In this document: piece by piece, positions 10,858 through 22,090 of the stretch | How positions within the stretch are numbered: position 1 is the stretch's first letter | Layout of the letters: every line of letters begins with the position of its first letter | Source of the DNA: Gigantopelta aegis | Lineage: Eukaryota > Mollusca > Gastropoda > Neomphalida > Peltospiridae | DNA: 64,000 nt | Direction: 5' to 3' | Assembly (NCBI RefSeq): GCF_016097555.1 | Contig: NC_054708.1 | Location: 18,696,596 to 18,760,595 of the forward strand | The notes under the pieces: model-generated | Databases searched by the model: none | What the model saw: the letters and a program-made list of their open reading frames with translations, nothing else | What the model was told of the DNA's origin: nothing | Translations under genes and position numbers: made by a program

Positions 10858-10916
10858 GTACGTACGCCCAGAGGAGGGGGGGGGGGGGGGTAATTTGGGT
10901 AATAGGGCGTACGTAC
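10858..10916. repeat. short inverted repeat around a poly-G loop
   Basis: GTACGTACGCCC (10858..10869) and its exact complement GGGCGTACGTAC (10905..10916) flank a G run. This is probably a small degenerate fold-back element. Confidence 0.6.
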
Positions 10917-11457
10917 GAAAAGTGTACAAGGGGAAGGAGGTTCTCTGACAGTGTACTCACGCCAGTTTGTTGAGAGAAAAAAAACAGAAAGAAAGAAAAA
11001 AGCCAGTACTGGTACCAGTTTGTATTCTAGGATATAGACTTTTTATAACCCAATCAAATTAATGTCGTATGTTTACAAAACATTAAATAAACATATATCT
11101 ATATGGATATATATGGATAATAATAAAACAATACTGCTGTACTTCACCCAAGATATATTCGTCGATCTACAACAGTTTATGAGACTTAAAATATATATAT
11201 ACAGCAAGTCTGTGTTAGTGTTTCCGACTGTTTATTATTGATGACTGAAATGTGGCCATGCAAGGTGATGAAATGATAATGCACCTTTTATTTAAAGGAA
11301 CAATCAGGTCAAACATGAGCCTTATATGCGTTGGAAAGATGCATGTATACCCGGAACACCAACACATGCTGGCAGTTTAACAAATAAAAAAACGTATAAT
11401 GCTATTGTTCCTGGAAACTGGCGGCAGCCATCTTGTGTCAGCAGCCACCTTGCGTCA
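10917..11457. other. non-coding spacer
   Basis: AT-rich, with no believable frame. The segment from about 11291 (tttaaaggaacaatcagg) may be the edge of an older repeat into which the SINE at 11458 inserted. Confidence 0.35.
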
Positions 11458-11765
11458 GGGGCGGGACGTAGTCCAGTGGTAAAGCGCTCATTTGATGTGC
11501 AGTCGGTCTGGGATCGATCCCTGTCGGTGGGCACATTTGGGTAATTTCTCCTTCCAGCCAGTGCACCACTATTGGTATATCAAAGGTGTTGGTATGTGCC
11601 ATCCTGCCTGTGGGATGTGCATATAAAAGATCACTTGCTCCTAATGGAAATTGTTTTTCTTTTTAAGACTATACGTCAAAATTATCAAATGTTTGACTTC
11701 CAATAGTTGATGATTAACAAATCAATGTGCTCTAGTGGTGTCGTTAAACAAATCAAACTTTCATT
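11458..11765 (+). mobile_element. SINE, head A + core + tail 1
   Basis: The head GGGGCGGGACGTAGTCCAGT and the B-box-like GGGATCGATCCC mark a tRNA-derived SINE. The core reads tgcatataaaagatcacttg. The tail contains CCAATAGTTGATGATTAA and ends gtcgttaaacaaatcaaact. Confidence 0.85.
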
Positions 11766-12087
11766 TTGTGTCGACATTACCAGTCCTCCTTGGAAGGAAA
11801 TGACGTCACCTGTATTGTGTAAACTACTCTCATTTGCATAGAGTAAACAAACGTACGGTAGTAATTTAAGATGAGACTTCTATCAGCCTGGATTATACGT
11901 ATAGGGGAATGTCCGAGTAACTTTCCATTCCTGAAAAATAATATGTCCAGTTAATTTAATAAAGGTATATAACCAAACATATTTCTGTGTATTAACAGAA
12001 CAGAAGGAGTTTTTAGTATTTTTTCCCCATTGTAAAAATCCAAAGAAAAAAAGCGTTCTGTGAGTTTTGATGGGACAGTCTATTTAA

Positions 12088-12265
12088 CAAGGGCGGACCC
12101 AGGAAACATTTTAGGGAGGGAACCAAGGGCAAAGGGCACACAGAGCAACTACCTGAAAAGGGTACTTCAATGAAAATTGTAAATAAATTGTTAAAAAAGG
12201 GGGCACTTTTATTTTTTAGGGGGAGGGACAGGTTCCCCTGGTTCCCACCATTGGATCCGCCCTTG
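12088..12265. mobile_element. MITE with TTTAA target duplication
   Basis: Ends CAAGGGCGGACCCA and (complement) CAAGGGCGGATCCA. It is flanked on both sides by TTTAA (12083..12087 and 12266..12270). The 178-bp element has no frame of its own. A TTAA-type target would suit piggyBac-like transposition, but the end sequence is not diagnostic. Confidence 0.7.
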
Positions 12266-12425
12266 TTTAACCGACAGTATATAAGTATTTACAGTACTTA
12301 AACCCTGTCGGTTGATGATGTACATTACTATTTTGTTGGAGAACGTTTGAATTTCCTTAAGCAATATGATACAATGCCACGCTAATAGCATAAGTTCCTA
12401 CATTTTGTTTATTCCGGTAATCACA

Positions 12426-12430
12426 CACAA

Positions 12431-12472
<42 letters not shown>
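12426..12472. repeat. (CA)n microsatellite
   Basis: About 23 CA units with one interruption. Confidence 0.95.
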
Positions 12473-12473
<1 letters not shown>

Positions 12474-12551
12474 CTGTATTGGACACACCCGCCGGGACAT
12501 TCGGAGAATGTGCCTGACAGACGTGTTTGAACTTTCAGTGAATGTAAGTAC

Positions 12552-13866
12552 AGGCCCGTATCCAGCATTTCGAGTTGGAGGGTTCGACTAGGTATTTGCC
12601 AGGGCCTTGTGGATACGTGTGGGATTCCAGGGGCATGCTCATCCGAAAATGTTTAAATCTCTGAAAGCCTAAAACGCGTTTTCCTGGCATCTGAAACTTA
12701 AACACTGATATTTTAAAATAACGATTTTTGACTATTTTGTAGATTGTATTTTTTGTTATTAAGGTGGGTTTTTTCAAGATAATGAAATTCTAGCACCAGG
12801 AATTAAAGCTACTGACGCGGGGTATTGACACAAGGTATAGCCTATGTTAAATATGTTCGGCAGTAATTGCTTATTATAACCTTAGTAACAGAAAAAGTAC
12901 GTATACACCAGAACTATGATCAGTTCCTTTAATAATGAATACATTTATGAAAACTGAATCACATTACGTTTATAAAAAATGTATCATCACCAATCACCAC
13001 CAACACATGCAGCCCCTGTTAAGAGTAGGCCTACAGGCGTAGTCCTCAAACGTTTTCAGCAAAAGGTATTGCATAAGGTATTGAATCCCACTTCATTTTA
13101 GTCACTGATGTGTCTTATCATCAAAATGGTATATATATATGTTGGTCATTTTGAAACACTTGGACATTTCCTTCAAGAAAGTATGCAACATTTTCTAATT
13201 GGCCTTAATCCAATGGGACATTTGCAAATTCAAGCACACCAAAACCAACTCTCGCCCGCTACCGACCCTGGTTAGGCTACTTGTGCTCCCTTGCACACGC
13301 TAGCGCGGGCGAACCCCTCTCCCACGCACCCCAAACCGTGTTCTGTCCTGGACGAAGAAGCCAGTGAATGTCGACACCTGCGCCCATTCCAGGCGTGTGC
13401 TACTTGTTCTGAATGTGCACGTTAAAACCTATATCCTGATCTGACATAACAGGATTACTTTGGTTTTGGTAACCTTTTATTTCTAACTTTGGTTGATAAA
13501 TCAATGGACTGTGAACTGCTGTCATTGTCATGTAATTATCGAATGCTACGAGGCCATCAATATAGCAGAAAGTACAATTGAACTTTTTTGCTACATGTAA
13601 GTTCCTTTGGGGGTGGGGGGTGGGGGGGGGGGGGTATTTTGCGAGATTAGTTATAAATTCTGAATCATGTATACTGCAGCTTTGGTAAGCCTAGGGGTTT
13701 GCTAAATGACGTAGACAAGCAAATATTGTTTTATGGAAGAGTTGCAAAAATTAGTCAGCTAGATCTATTTGTGCAATATTTAAAAAAAAAGAGGAAAAAG
13801 TGGACATCAGCTTTTGCAAGAGGGTTCGGATGACCCCCCCCCCCCCTTCCTAAATACGGGCCTGAA
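12552..13866. mobile_element. possible non-autonomous transposon with CAGGCCCGTAT ends
   Basis: CAGGCCCGTATCCAGCA near 12552 is matched, inverted, by TCCTAAATACGGGCCTG ending near 13866. The interior has no frame and includes a poly-G run (13607..13634), a poly-C run (13836..13848) and a GC-rich block at 13240..13440. The ends are short, so this is tentative. Confidence 0.35.
13240..13440 (+). repeat. GC-rich SINE-like block
   Basis: A locally GC-rich stretch (ctcgcccgctaccgaccctg ... tgtgcacgttaaaacctat) in AT-rich surroundings, with no open frame. I believe this text recurs in molluscan genomes, but only one copy is in the window. Confidence 0.35.
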
Positions 13867-14041
13867 GCACGTGTCCAACGGTTGACTGATTGATAATTAA
13901 TTAAGAATACTATTAAGACATGTCATGACACAGATTGGTAAAACAAAATGCAGCATAAAATCATCTATTGTTAATACTTGTAGCCTACACGTGTATTCTT
14001 TTTATGTCCCGACGGCGGCGTCGCAACGACAATTGCAATGA

Positions 14042-14319
14042 GACCGGCTTCGGTGGCGCAGTGGTTAAGCCATCGGACATAAGGCTGGTAGACACAGGGT
14101 TCGCAGCCCGGTACAGGCTCCACCCCAGAGCGAGTTCGTAAGGGCTCAATGAGAAGGTGTAAGGCCACTACACCCTCTTCTCTCTCACTATCCACTAACC
14201 AACTAACAACTAACCCACTGTCCTGGACAGACAGCCCAAATAGCTGAGGTGTGTGCTCAGGACAGCGTGCTTGAACCTTAATTGGATATAAGTACGAAAA
14301 TAAGATAAGAATGTTTTTG
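14042..14319 (+). mobile_element. SINE, head C family, with 9-bp target duplication
   Basis: The head ACCGGCTTCGGTGGCGCAGT and the B-box-like GGTTCGCAGCCC are followed by a body unlike the other SINEs, ending gcttgaaccttaattggata. It is flanked by TTGCAATGA at 14033..14041 and 14320..14328. Confidence 0.85.
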
Positions 14320-14429
14320 TTGCAATGACTGGTACGATAATCTAATCTACCAAATACACATATGCCAAACAGAAATCACAGGCGAAGGCAATTAAAAGAA
14401 TAAACCAATTAACTAAGAAAACAGTAATT

Positions 14430-15255
14430 TTATCAGAATAAGAATAAGAATAATTTATTTGCATAACACCCGAATATGGGCAGAGCAAAAATAGCAATAT
14501 AATATACATTTATCTGCAGTAACAATAACATAAATATACATTAATTACATGAACAAACATCTGCATCAACAAATACATATGTAATTTAAACCTTATTATT
14601 TGTGATAATAATATTTAGGTAAAGCAAATATTGTCAGAAGTGTAGAGCCATGAAAAAACAATCAATTCGCACCTATGGCGTTCGTGAATTATATTTCACG
14701 AATCCACACACCCTCGTACACTCTCCATTAGTTTATAGGCTACAGACGTGAAATGCAAACAATTTGAAATTACTTCCAACTCATATGTTTTCACGCAACT
14801 TAAAGCATCTCTTTACAAAATTTCAAATGATAGGGCATAATTCCGGAATAATGTTACGTGTAAAAAATAAGAATTTTTCAGTCAAAAAAGAAAAATGTGA
14901 TTCTTGTTTTATTATCTTATGATGTAAATCATTTCAAAAAGCATTATATATAGGGCACTTAATAATGAAATGATATTCGTCTTCAACTTCCAGGGAACAG
15001 TTGCGACAGTATCTCTCATTCGCTGGGACAGGTGGTTTCTTGTGTCTTCCGTTTTCAATCATAAGTGAATGTGAACTCAAACGAAGCCTACTGAAAGCTT
15101 TTCTGCTTTCATAGTCTTTGGTATGTAATAAATAGGACTCATGTCAGTATGTATGTTTTTGAACTTTACCGCTGCTTCATGGACAAAAGATGATACATCG
15201 TTGCAGTTATTTCGTTTTGTTTTGTAGCCACTTTGATAGTGCATGGTGGTTTATT
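14430..15255 (-). mobile_element. decayed LINE (non-LTR retrotransposon) 3' end
   Basis: Minus-strand translation around 15110..14945 gives FSRLRLSSHSLMIENGR and then ERYCRNC and EDEYHFIIKCPIYN. This is the C-terminal zinc-knuckle region that follows the reverse transcriptase in many LINEs. The frame is broken upstream and the copy is 5' truncated. The 3' end near 14430 runs into TTATTC repeats, a common LINE tail. A related fragment lies at 22885..23870. Confidence 0.75.
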
Positions 15256-15296
15256 TTGTGTATGAAAATAATGTATTTTTAATTAAGGTTTACTGG

Positions 15297-15455
15297 CAGG
15301 GCCTTAGCTAGCTAGCTATAAAAAAAATCCGGATAGCATTATAGAAACTTAAAGAAAATTCTCTTTTTAACTGTTTAAGGAGTTTTAGACTATTAACTAC
15401 TCAGTTGCCCCCCCCCCCCCACCCCCCAAACAAAAAAATCCTAGCTACGGCCCTG
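15297..15455. mobile_element. MITE with CAGGGCC ends and ACTGG duplication
   Basis: CAGGGCCTTAGCTAGC and (inverted) CTAGCTACGGCCCTG are the ends. The direct repeat ACTGG (15292..15296, 15456..15460) flanks them. The 159-bp interior contains poly-C tracts. The ends resemble hAT-type CAGGG termini, although hAT duplications are normally 8 bp. Confidence 0.7.
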
Positions 15456-15840
15456 ACTGGGATATACATTCTACCTGCTCACAAGAGGGCGGATTTAGTG
15501 GTGTGCAGCAAAATGGCTGCTCCTATTGTATATAATAGCCATCACATTTTTACCGTTTTATTAATGAAATATACCAAAATACTTGTTGATATTAAGCAAT
15601 AATTGTGCATTAAATATCGTTGAATATGTAGGCCTACATACCAGTCCAAAAGACTTGACTAATTGACCCTTTAAAACGCCCAATCAAACCAAAACAAACC
15701 ATCTAAAATTCAATAATCTACATTCTTGCGCCAAAACTTTTAAAATGGTCTTTTCCGCCATTGCATTTGTAAACGTATTATTCAATCTCATCGCTAAGAT
15801 GGCTGATATCAAATGCGGAATAAAAACTTTTTAATATAAA
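15456..15840. other. non-coding spacer
   Basis: No frame and no recognised repeat. It precedes the promoter-like block. Confidence 0.35.
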
Positions 15841-15844
15841 TCAA

Positions 15845-16265
15845 GATTAGTATTTCCCGCCAATTCATATTATTCTGTCGGAAAATGGCGATGTATACCG
15901 AAGATTGATAGAAGGAATTTCTTGCTGATGACGTAATTTGTAGGCGGGGAATCCTTTATTTGATAGTCGGAAACGACACTAATATCGACTCGTGTTGACC
16001 ATAAATGAGAGGCAATCTTTCCAGAAAAAGAAAAATTCCGCAAAGAAGAGGAATAAGGTAACGGGTTTACTGTCTTTTTAGACGTTAAGATATATTCTGA
16101 GTTGGTCAGTATAGCTAAAAACAACTTTTTAGCCACGTATTTCTTACTTTTTCATCCACCACCATGTTTCGCCAAGCAAGCTCGCGGTCCTGACTTCCGC
16201 AACAAAATTGAAAACGTTATGGCTGGTTCGCCAGAATTTTAGTGAAACCTGCAGCGAACTGTGTT
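15845..16265 (+). promoter_or_regulatory. promoter-like, CpG-richer block for the plus-strand gene
   Basis: CpG density rises locally. The block holds E2F-type TTTCCCGCC (15853..15861) and GGCGGGGA (15943..15950), a CCAAT box beside the first, and a CRE-like TGACGTAA (15928..15935). AAG|GTAACG at 16058 is a possible donor of a 5'UTR exon that would splice to 18272. A short frame starting in good context (ACCACCATG, about 16161) could be an upstream ORF. Transcription direction is inferred from the first coding exon 2 kb downstream. Confidence 0.4.
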
Positions 16266-17086
16266 AGTCGTATGTGTTGATTATTAATAAATATACGTTT
16301 GTTAAAATATGTAGATATTTGTTCCTACAGTTAAAGTAGTTGAGTTAAAAATGTGTCAACAAAATGGTGGTTTTTGCTAAAGATATTTGGAGAGGTCGAG
16401 TTACTTATATTTTAATGATATCAATTCACACCATAACCACATTTTAAGTCATTTGTACTGACAAAATATGCATACTATTAATACCAGATGCATTTACTAG
16501 ATAGTCTTAAAATGAAATTATTCCCAACGGTCGACAACAGTTTATGCACCATCGATTTGGTTTTGTATAAAATAGGACCTAACGTCTTACAATAATTTTA
16601 CTTCATATTTCATGAATGGTTAAATTATAACAATTACAATATTTTGTTGAAACATAGGAAACAGTGTTTTATTTAACAAATCACTCAATATATTTTAATT
16701 ATGATTATATGGCATCGGTCATATGGTTAAGGACCACACAGGTAATAAGAAAGGAAACTTCAAACACATGTGTAATCTCCCCCCACCCCCCAAAAAAAGA
16801 GAAAAATTCAATAGCATATTTGCATTGAAGGTTTACCAACTGGTACTAAAAGATGGAAGTGTCACTTTGTTATAAAATGGGAGATACAAAGTGACATCTA
16901 TCAACATAGGCATACAAGCTCCTAATTTTGTGTGCGGGTGGGTGGGGCAGGCTGATTGATTTTTTTCCAGAATTTAAACAAAAATGCCTGAAATTAATAT
17001 GATGGTAATAATAATGATGTTTTATGTAGAAATTCGATTGAATGTCTATATAGCAGAACTTGAACATAAGAATTGATTACCTAGGA
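16266..17086. other. probable 5'UTR-intron sequence with SINE tail fragment
   Basis: AT-rich and non-coding. Positions 16680..16765 match SINE tail 2 in reverse orientation (ttatatggcatcggtcatat), as a fragment. Confidence 0.4.
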
Positions 17087-17409
17087 GGGCCGGGATTTAG
17101 CTCAGTTGGTTGAGTGTTCGCTTGAGGTGCTTGTGTCGTAGGATCGAACTACCAAAGGGGATCCATTCAGCTGATTGTTTTTTTCTCTCATTCCAACCAG
17201 TGCACCACAACTGGACAAAGGCTGTGGTATGTGTTGTCCTGTCTGTGGGAAAGTGCATATAAAAGATCCCTTGCTGCATTAGAATTTTTTTTGCAGGTTT
17301 CTTCTGACAACTACGAGTCACAATTACCAAATGTTTAACATCCAATAGCCGATGATTAATTAATTGATGTGCTCCAGTAGTGTCGATAAACAAAACAAAC
17401 TTTGACTTT
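17087..17409 (+). mobile_element. SINE, head D + core + tail 1, 11-bp target duplication
   Basis: The head GGGATTTAGCTCAGTTGGTT is nearer to a genuine tRNA A box than the other heads. The core and tail 1 are standard. It is flanked by ATTACCTAGGA at 17076..17086 and 17410..17420. Confidence 0.88.
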
Positions 17410-17420
17410 ATTACCTAGGA

Positions 17421-18271
17421 CAAAATTCTCACCTACAGCAATTTTGAGCCTGCCTACAGGAATCTTAAATCAACAACTTTTGCAAAAAATTTAAAACAAA
17501 AAATTATCCCTTTAAGTTTAACTGATTGTAATAATTTTTATCCGATGGCCACAAAAAGCCTAGGAAATACAGCAATTCATATCACAGCTATAGCAATTGC
17601 CATCAGTACCACTGTTCAGTTCGAGGCCTGCTGTAGGAAGTGTAGTATAAGTTATGTCTACCATTGAAGCAATGAGACTTATTTTGGTTTTAATTTCATG
17701 GGACAGTTTTACCTAATTATTCCCTAAAATAAGTAGACAAATAACGTTTATTGTTTCTTTATATCACTTTTTTAAGTATTGTTACAGGAACCTTCGTAAA
17801 TTTTTGTAGAAAGCATTTGTATTAGCAGTCTGTGAATTTAGCACGATTCCACGCTTCCGCAAATCCCAGATTGTGTTTTAGAAGCGTAAGATTATGTCTA
17901 AATATCTATATTTCATCATGTTTTTTTAATTCTAGTTGAATACTAAAACAAAACCCCCATTGAAATTCAATGTCGGATTCTAGGGTTATTATCTGAGCAT
18001 AATTCATTTGCATTTTGACAAAATTCAATGACTTAACATGACACAGAAAGGAAGTGAAACAGTAGTGCTCTTTTTCGTAAATTGTTTCCTTTATTTAAAA
18101 TGTTAAATACTGGCAATGTTAATGACTTTAGCTAAAATGCTTAGTTGTAATATCAGTCAAACTTCTTAAGTTACCTGTACATTGTATTCCTGTAAAATTC
18201 TGTGTACATCTATGTGTTGAAATGCCATGTTCCTAATATTCCAGATATTATCTCAGCATTCTTTTAAACAG
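17421..18271. other. non-coding (probable 5'UTR intron)
   Basis: AT-rich, no frame and no recognised repeat. It ends in a good acceptor, attcttttaaacag, immediately before 18272. Confidence 0.4.
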
Positions 18272-18606
18272 GTTGTAGTTACACCAAGCTATGCCCGTTG
18301 CACCATCTCAGAAAGATCCATCAATTGTACGGTATCATCTTCTGTCAAAATCTCCAACATTCCATATCGCACCGTCATCTGCTAGCGAGAACAACCTGTA
18401 TGTGGCAGAAGCAGGCACAGTGCTGATTCCCGAAGATCGTAACCAAAACCTGTCTGCTACTTCCATTTTGGATGAGCAAGGACAGTACATCAGCACTCAC
18501 AGCCCTCCCATCCTCGATCTGAGTCCAAACCTTAGTCCATCGGAGCCACAGAGAACATCTCCGTTTTATGACCTCAGAGAAAGTACAAGAAGACGTGGCC
18601 AACAAG
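18272..18606 (+). CDS. first coding exon of an unidentified Ser/Pro-rich protein
   Basis: The exon is bounded by acceptor cttttaaacag and donor AAG|GTATGT (GT at 18607). The ATG at 18291 follows an in-frame TAG inside the same exon, which fixes the start. 105 complete codons plus one base leave in phase 1. The product is hydrophilic and rich in Ser, Pro and Asn, with no signal peptide or membrane segment; it includes SPPILDLSPNLSPSEP and a basic RESTRRRGQQ near the end, looking like a disordered N-terminus of a nuclear or signalling protein. The next exon that fits in phase is 59852..59934. The frame running past the donor to 18659 is intronic. The family is not recognised. Confidence 0.7.
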
Positions 18607-18698
18607 GTATGTTTTTTTATTTAATTTTATTTACTCTTTGTGCTGGAGACAGATTATAGGGTTGGCTGGGTGCAGTGTAGCGTTGGCAGTGCATAATA

Positions 18699-18724
18699 TA
18701 CTCTTCAAAAAAAGAAACGCAAAA
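18699..18724. repeat. terminal inverted repeat, Tc1 copy B, left
   Basis: Pairs with 20171..20196 with one mismatch. It is preceded by TA. Confidence 0.9.
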
Positions 18725-18950
18725 GGGTACAAATGGGTTATAACTCCGATTTTATGTTTCCTACCGGTTCATGCTTTGTGAATATAAGGTCATTGCATGT
18801 CCCAAACACATTCCCACGGTTACATTAGATAAAACGCAGCTACTGTACAATAAAGTTCCAAAATGTGAATATTCGCAAAAACGCAGCCACGTGCAAACCA
18901 TGTCACCACTGCACGTGCGTTGTCTGCACGTGCAACATGAACACCGACAG

Positions 18951-18958
18951 TATAAAAG
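18951..18958 (+). promoter_or_regulatory. TATA box of transposase copy B
   Basis: TATAAAAG lies 65 bp before the ATG at 19016, in the same position as in copy A. Confidence 0.6.
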
Positions 18959-19015
18959 TGCAGGGTGTTCGCTTGCCTGGCCTCTGTATCTGGCCGACAG
19001 TTGACAATCCAGGAC

Positions 19016-20023
19016 ATGCCACGTCTCAGTGAACCGCAGAGAAACAATGCCATCGGCCGACTAGATGCAGGTGAATCCAGAACGGCCGTTGCCAGGGCAT
19101 TCCATGTGTCCCCAAGCACCATCTCCAGACTGTGGGACCGTTACCAGCAACATGGATCAACACGTGACCTCCCTAGATCCGGTCGACCACGGGTCACTAC
19201 CCCCGGGCAGGACCGCTACATCCGGGTACGCCACCTTCGGGAACGATTGACTACTGCCACCTCCACAGCCGGAGCAATACCAGGTTTGCGCAGGATATCC
19301 GACCAGACCGTACGGAACCGCCTACGTGAGGTAGGAATTCGTGCCAGACGTCCAGTTCGAGGTGTCATCTTAACACCACAACACCGTCGACTCCGACTGC
19401 AGTGGTGCCAGATTCATCGACAATGGCCTCAACTGCGATGGAGACAGGTGTGGTTCAGTGACGAGTCCCGATTTCTGCTCCGACGTCATGATGGAAGATG
19501 TCGCGTGTATAGGCGTCGTGGTGAACGTTATGCGGCAAACTGCGTGCAGGAAGTGGACAGATTCGGCGGGGGTAGTGTCATGGTGTGGGCAGCCATCTCA
19601 CACACTGGCAGAACTGACCTGGTCCACGTGCAGGGCAACCTGAATGCACAGGGCTACATTGACCAGATCCTCCGGCCACACATCGTTCCAGTTATGGCCA
19701 ACGCCAACGCAGTGTTCCAACATGACAACGCCAGGCCTCACACAGCACGTCTCACAACGGCTTTCCTACAGAACAACAACATTAATGTCCTTCCTTGGCC
19801 ATCGATATCACCGGATTTGAACCCAATTGAGCATCTATGGGACGAGTTGGACCGACGCCTCCGACAGCGACAACCACAGCCCCAGACCCTGCCCGAGCTG
19901 GCAGCAGCCTTGCAGGTCGAGTGGGCCACCATCCCCCGGGACGTCATCCGTACTCTGGTTGCTTCAATGGGCAGGCAGTGCCAGGCAGTTGTCAACACAC
20001 GCGGAGGCCACACCCGGTATTGA
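19016..20023 (+). CDS. Tc1-like transposase (copy B), DD34E
   Basis: Intact 335-residue transposase starting at the first ATG (MPRLSEPQ) after the TATA box. The layout matches copy A: N-terminal helix-turn-helix region, GRPR at 56-59, then the DDE catalytic core with D149 (FSDES), D237 (QHDNARPH) and E272 (NPIEHLWDEL), 34 residues apart. The family-typical Ser151 and His273 are both present, so this copy is closer to what an active enzyme should look like. Against copy A the nine differences are T35I, R50C, G86A, I133V, S151F, E179G, H273N, V301A and Q321R (B to A). No stop or frameshift is present. Whether it is active cannot be told from sequence. Confidence 0.95.
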   Translation: MPRLSEPQRNNAIGRLDAGESRTAVARAFHVSPSTISRLWDRYQQHGSTRDLPRSGRPRVTTPGQDRYIRVRHLRERLTTATSTAGAIPGLRRISDQTVRNRLREVGIRARRPVRGVILTPQHRRLRLQWCQIHRQWPQLRWRQVWFSDESRFLLRRHDGRCRVYRRRGERYAANCVQEVDRFGGGSVMVWAAISHTGRTDLVHVQGNLNAQGYIDQILRPHIVPVMANANAVFQHDNARPHTARLTTAFLQNNNINVLPWPSISPDLNPIEHLWDELDRRLRQRQPQPQTLPELAAALQVEWATIPRDVIRTLVASMGRQCQAVVNTRGGHTRY

Positions 20024-20170
20024 CTCCAGATGACCTTGACCTTGGTGGTGTGTCCTATCACTTATTCACAATGGACTAGAGTGAATTGTGAACAATCCTG
20101 CAACATTTGGTAATTATCGGACTCACCATTCAATAATTAAATCAATTCTCCAAATGTTACGACAATGTGG

Positions 20171-20196
20171 TTTTGCGTTTCTTCTTTTGAAGAGTA
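20171..20196. repeat. terminal inverted repeat, Tc1 copy B, right
   Basis: Inverted partner of 18699..18724, followed by TA at 20197-20198. Confidence 0.9.
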
Positions 20197-20198
20197 TA

Positions 20199-20999
20199 TG
20201 ATAGCAAAAGGACATTTTTGATAAAGTCTTGAATTTAGATTTTTTTTTTTTTTTTTTTTTTTGTATGGTCTCCAGTTAACATACTTGGACAACCTTGTGG
20301 GGCATTTGAATCTTTTTAAAAGTGATGAAAGTGCATTGTATAGCTAAACCACCTTGTGCTATGCTATAATCTGTCTTCAGCATTAAGTCTGTATTGAAAT
20401 GTCTGATTTTGTGACTGCAGGGGGAAATCTTGAAAAAATAGCGCTTTCTAGATGGTTTGTCCTCTGGACAATTCGTCCACAGACGATTCACCCACTGGAC
20501 AAGCTGAATTGTCATGGGGATGAATCAGCCGCATCTTGGCATAGTCAACAATGTAAAGCAGATTTTTCATTTTTTAACTGGCTAAACTGCTATCTGCTGT
20601 TGCAATGCATAAAATTGACTAGGAGTAGGTAGCAAAAGCTGCAGAAACTGCAAATTATACCGATAAAACAAGTGTTATCATTATGCGATTAGTCACATGC
20701 GATCAAATTGTACATTGAGAACACCTAATGCGGAATGTCATTAGTCTGTATACACATACGATTAGAGTCACTAAGAAAAATAGCATGCAACAAGTTGGTA
20801 CGACTATTCGCATAAAGAAAACACCCCTTAATCAGTTTTCACATGTAGTTTTGATTTCCATCTTATTTTAAAAAAACTTTTTTATTTTTTTATTATTATA
20901 CAGTATTCCAGATATATCAAGCATTTCAAAAATGTTTAGGAACAATAATATAAATCAATCATAAACTTTTATTCATGTTTTTTTCCAGTCTTCTGCACG
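20199..20999. other. intronic, non-coding
   Basis: Poly-T run 20239..20262. A short stretch at 20450..20520 repeats ggacaa/cgtcc words and may be an old repeat. Nothing else is seen. Confidence 0.35.
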
Positions 21000-21190
21000 C
21001 AGTGCTAGTTCTGGCACTCGCCGAATTCGCCAATTACAAATTTTAAAAACCATTGACGAATTTTATTTTAATTTGGCAAAATAATTTCATGTAATAATTG
21101 ATATTTTGTTAGTAAATAACTGTTTCAGCAATTTTTTAAGTTTAATAGACACTTTGGCGAAATGTTCTGGTCACCCAGAGCTAGCCCTGC
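21000..21190. mobile_element. MITE, CAGxGCTAG family, copy 1
   Basis: Begins CAGTGCTAGTTCTGGCAC and ends, inverted, with CACCCAGAGCTAGCCCTG. The interior contains gaattcgccaatt and ttggcaaaataatttcatg. A second copy in opposite orientation lies at 32725..32895. hAT-type ends are likely. Confidence 0.65.
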
Positions 21191-22090
21191 GCGGTGTCAA
21201 AAAGTTACATTACAAGTCTAATTAGGATTCACATTTTTCAGACTAATTTCTAGAACTGCTGTTCACTTTTAATCATTTGCTTTCAGATTAAAATTTGTGA
21301 AGCATAGATTGCTTCCTACTCCACAAAATGAATTACAATCTTTGGATTACCACCTCATCTGCCAACGTATAATTTAATTTTGAGAGGAAAGGAAGCAATG
21401 CTGGTTTAAACATACCTCAGTACAATTTAAACTACAGCTATTTCTGTGTTCACACTAGCACAAATTTAATTTTCGTCAGTTTTCAATTTTAATTTCAATT
21501 TATTATCCAGAAAATAAATGTGGTAGACACTTCATAAAAACTGGCTAATTTAGCAATGTGCAGGGTGAGCCTGCATTTGATGTCCAGGGCACAGTTTTTA
21601 GCCACAAGAGTCCAGAACTGAGCCAGTTGCAAAAATAATGTCAGACGTCTCCTAGAACAATAATCATACAATATTTGTGTAACTTGTCTAGCACTTTCCA
21701 AACTGAGTAAAATTTTATAAATACTGAATAACTTCAATAAGCCCCCCCAAAAGCAGTGTTTTGGGTGATTTTTTCCCCCTCCCACATTAAAATAACTTTT
21801 TAAGAGATGCTTTGAGGTCACTATGCAAAAACAGTCATGCTGTTTTATATGTTTTATATGAACATGGACAGGTAGATCTCACTGGATTGGTGTTAGGCTC
21901 ACTATTAATGAAAACAGTGTGTCCTTATGGCGAAAATGAAACCCCATATAAATGTCCGGTTATGTGGTATTTACTTCTATTAATTTGAAAAGAATTAATA
22001 TTGTTTATACTTTTAAAAACTTATGTCCTTTGATTAAATTATATCCATGATTTTTTTCTAATATTATGCATTTAATATTTGGAGTAAGAG
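21191..22090. other. intronic, non-coding
   Basis: No credible frame (21495..21821 is AT-rich without family features) and no recognised repeat. Confidence 0.35.

Larger units (their letters stand above)
18699..20196 (+). mobile_element. Tc1-like DNA transposon, full length, copy B
   Basis: 1498 bp with 26-bp inverted ends (18699..18724, 20171..20196) and flanking TA (18697-18698, 20197-20198). It is nearly identical to copy A but in opposite orientation, with 16.7 kb between them. It sits just inside the intron after the first coding exon and in the same orientation as the host gene. Confidence 0.96.

Noticed and set aside
11291..12087. Larger transposon spanning the SINE at 11458 with tttaaagg... 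and ...cagtctatttaa ends
   Set aside because: The two ends match too poorly to claim an inverted repeat.
19738..20061. 107-codon antisense frame in Tc1 copy B, and its counterpart 658..981 in copy A
   Set aside because: These are shadow frames on the non-coding strand of the transposase.
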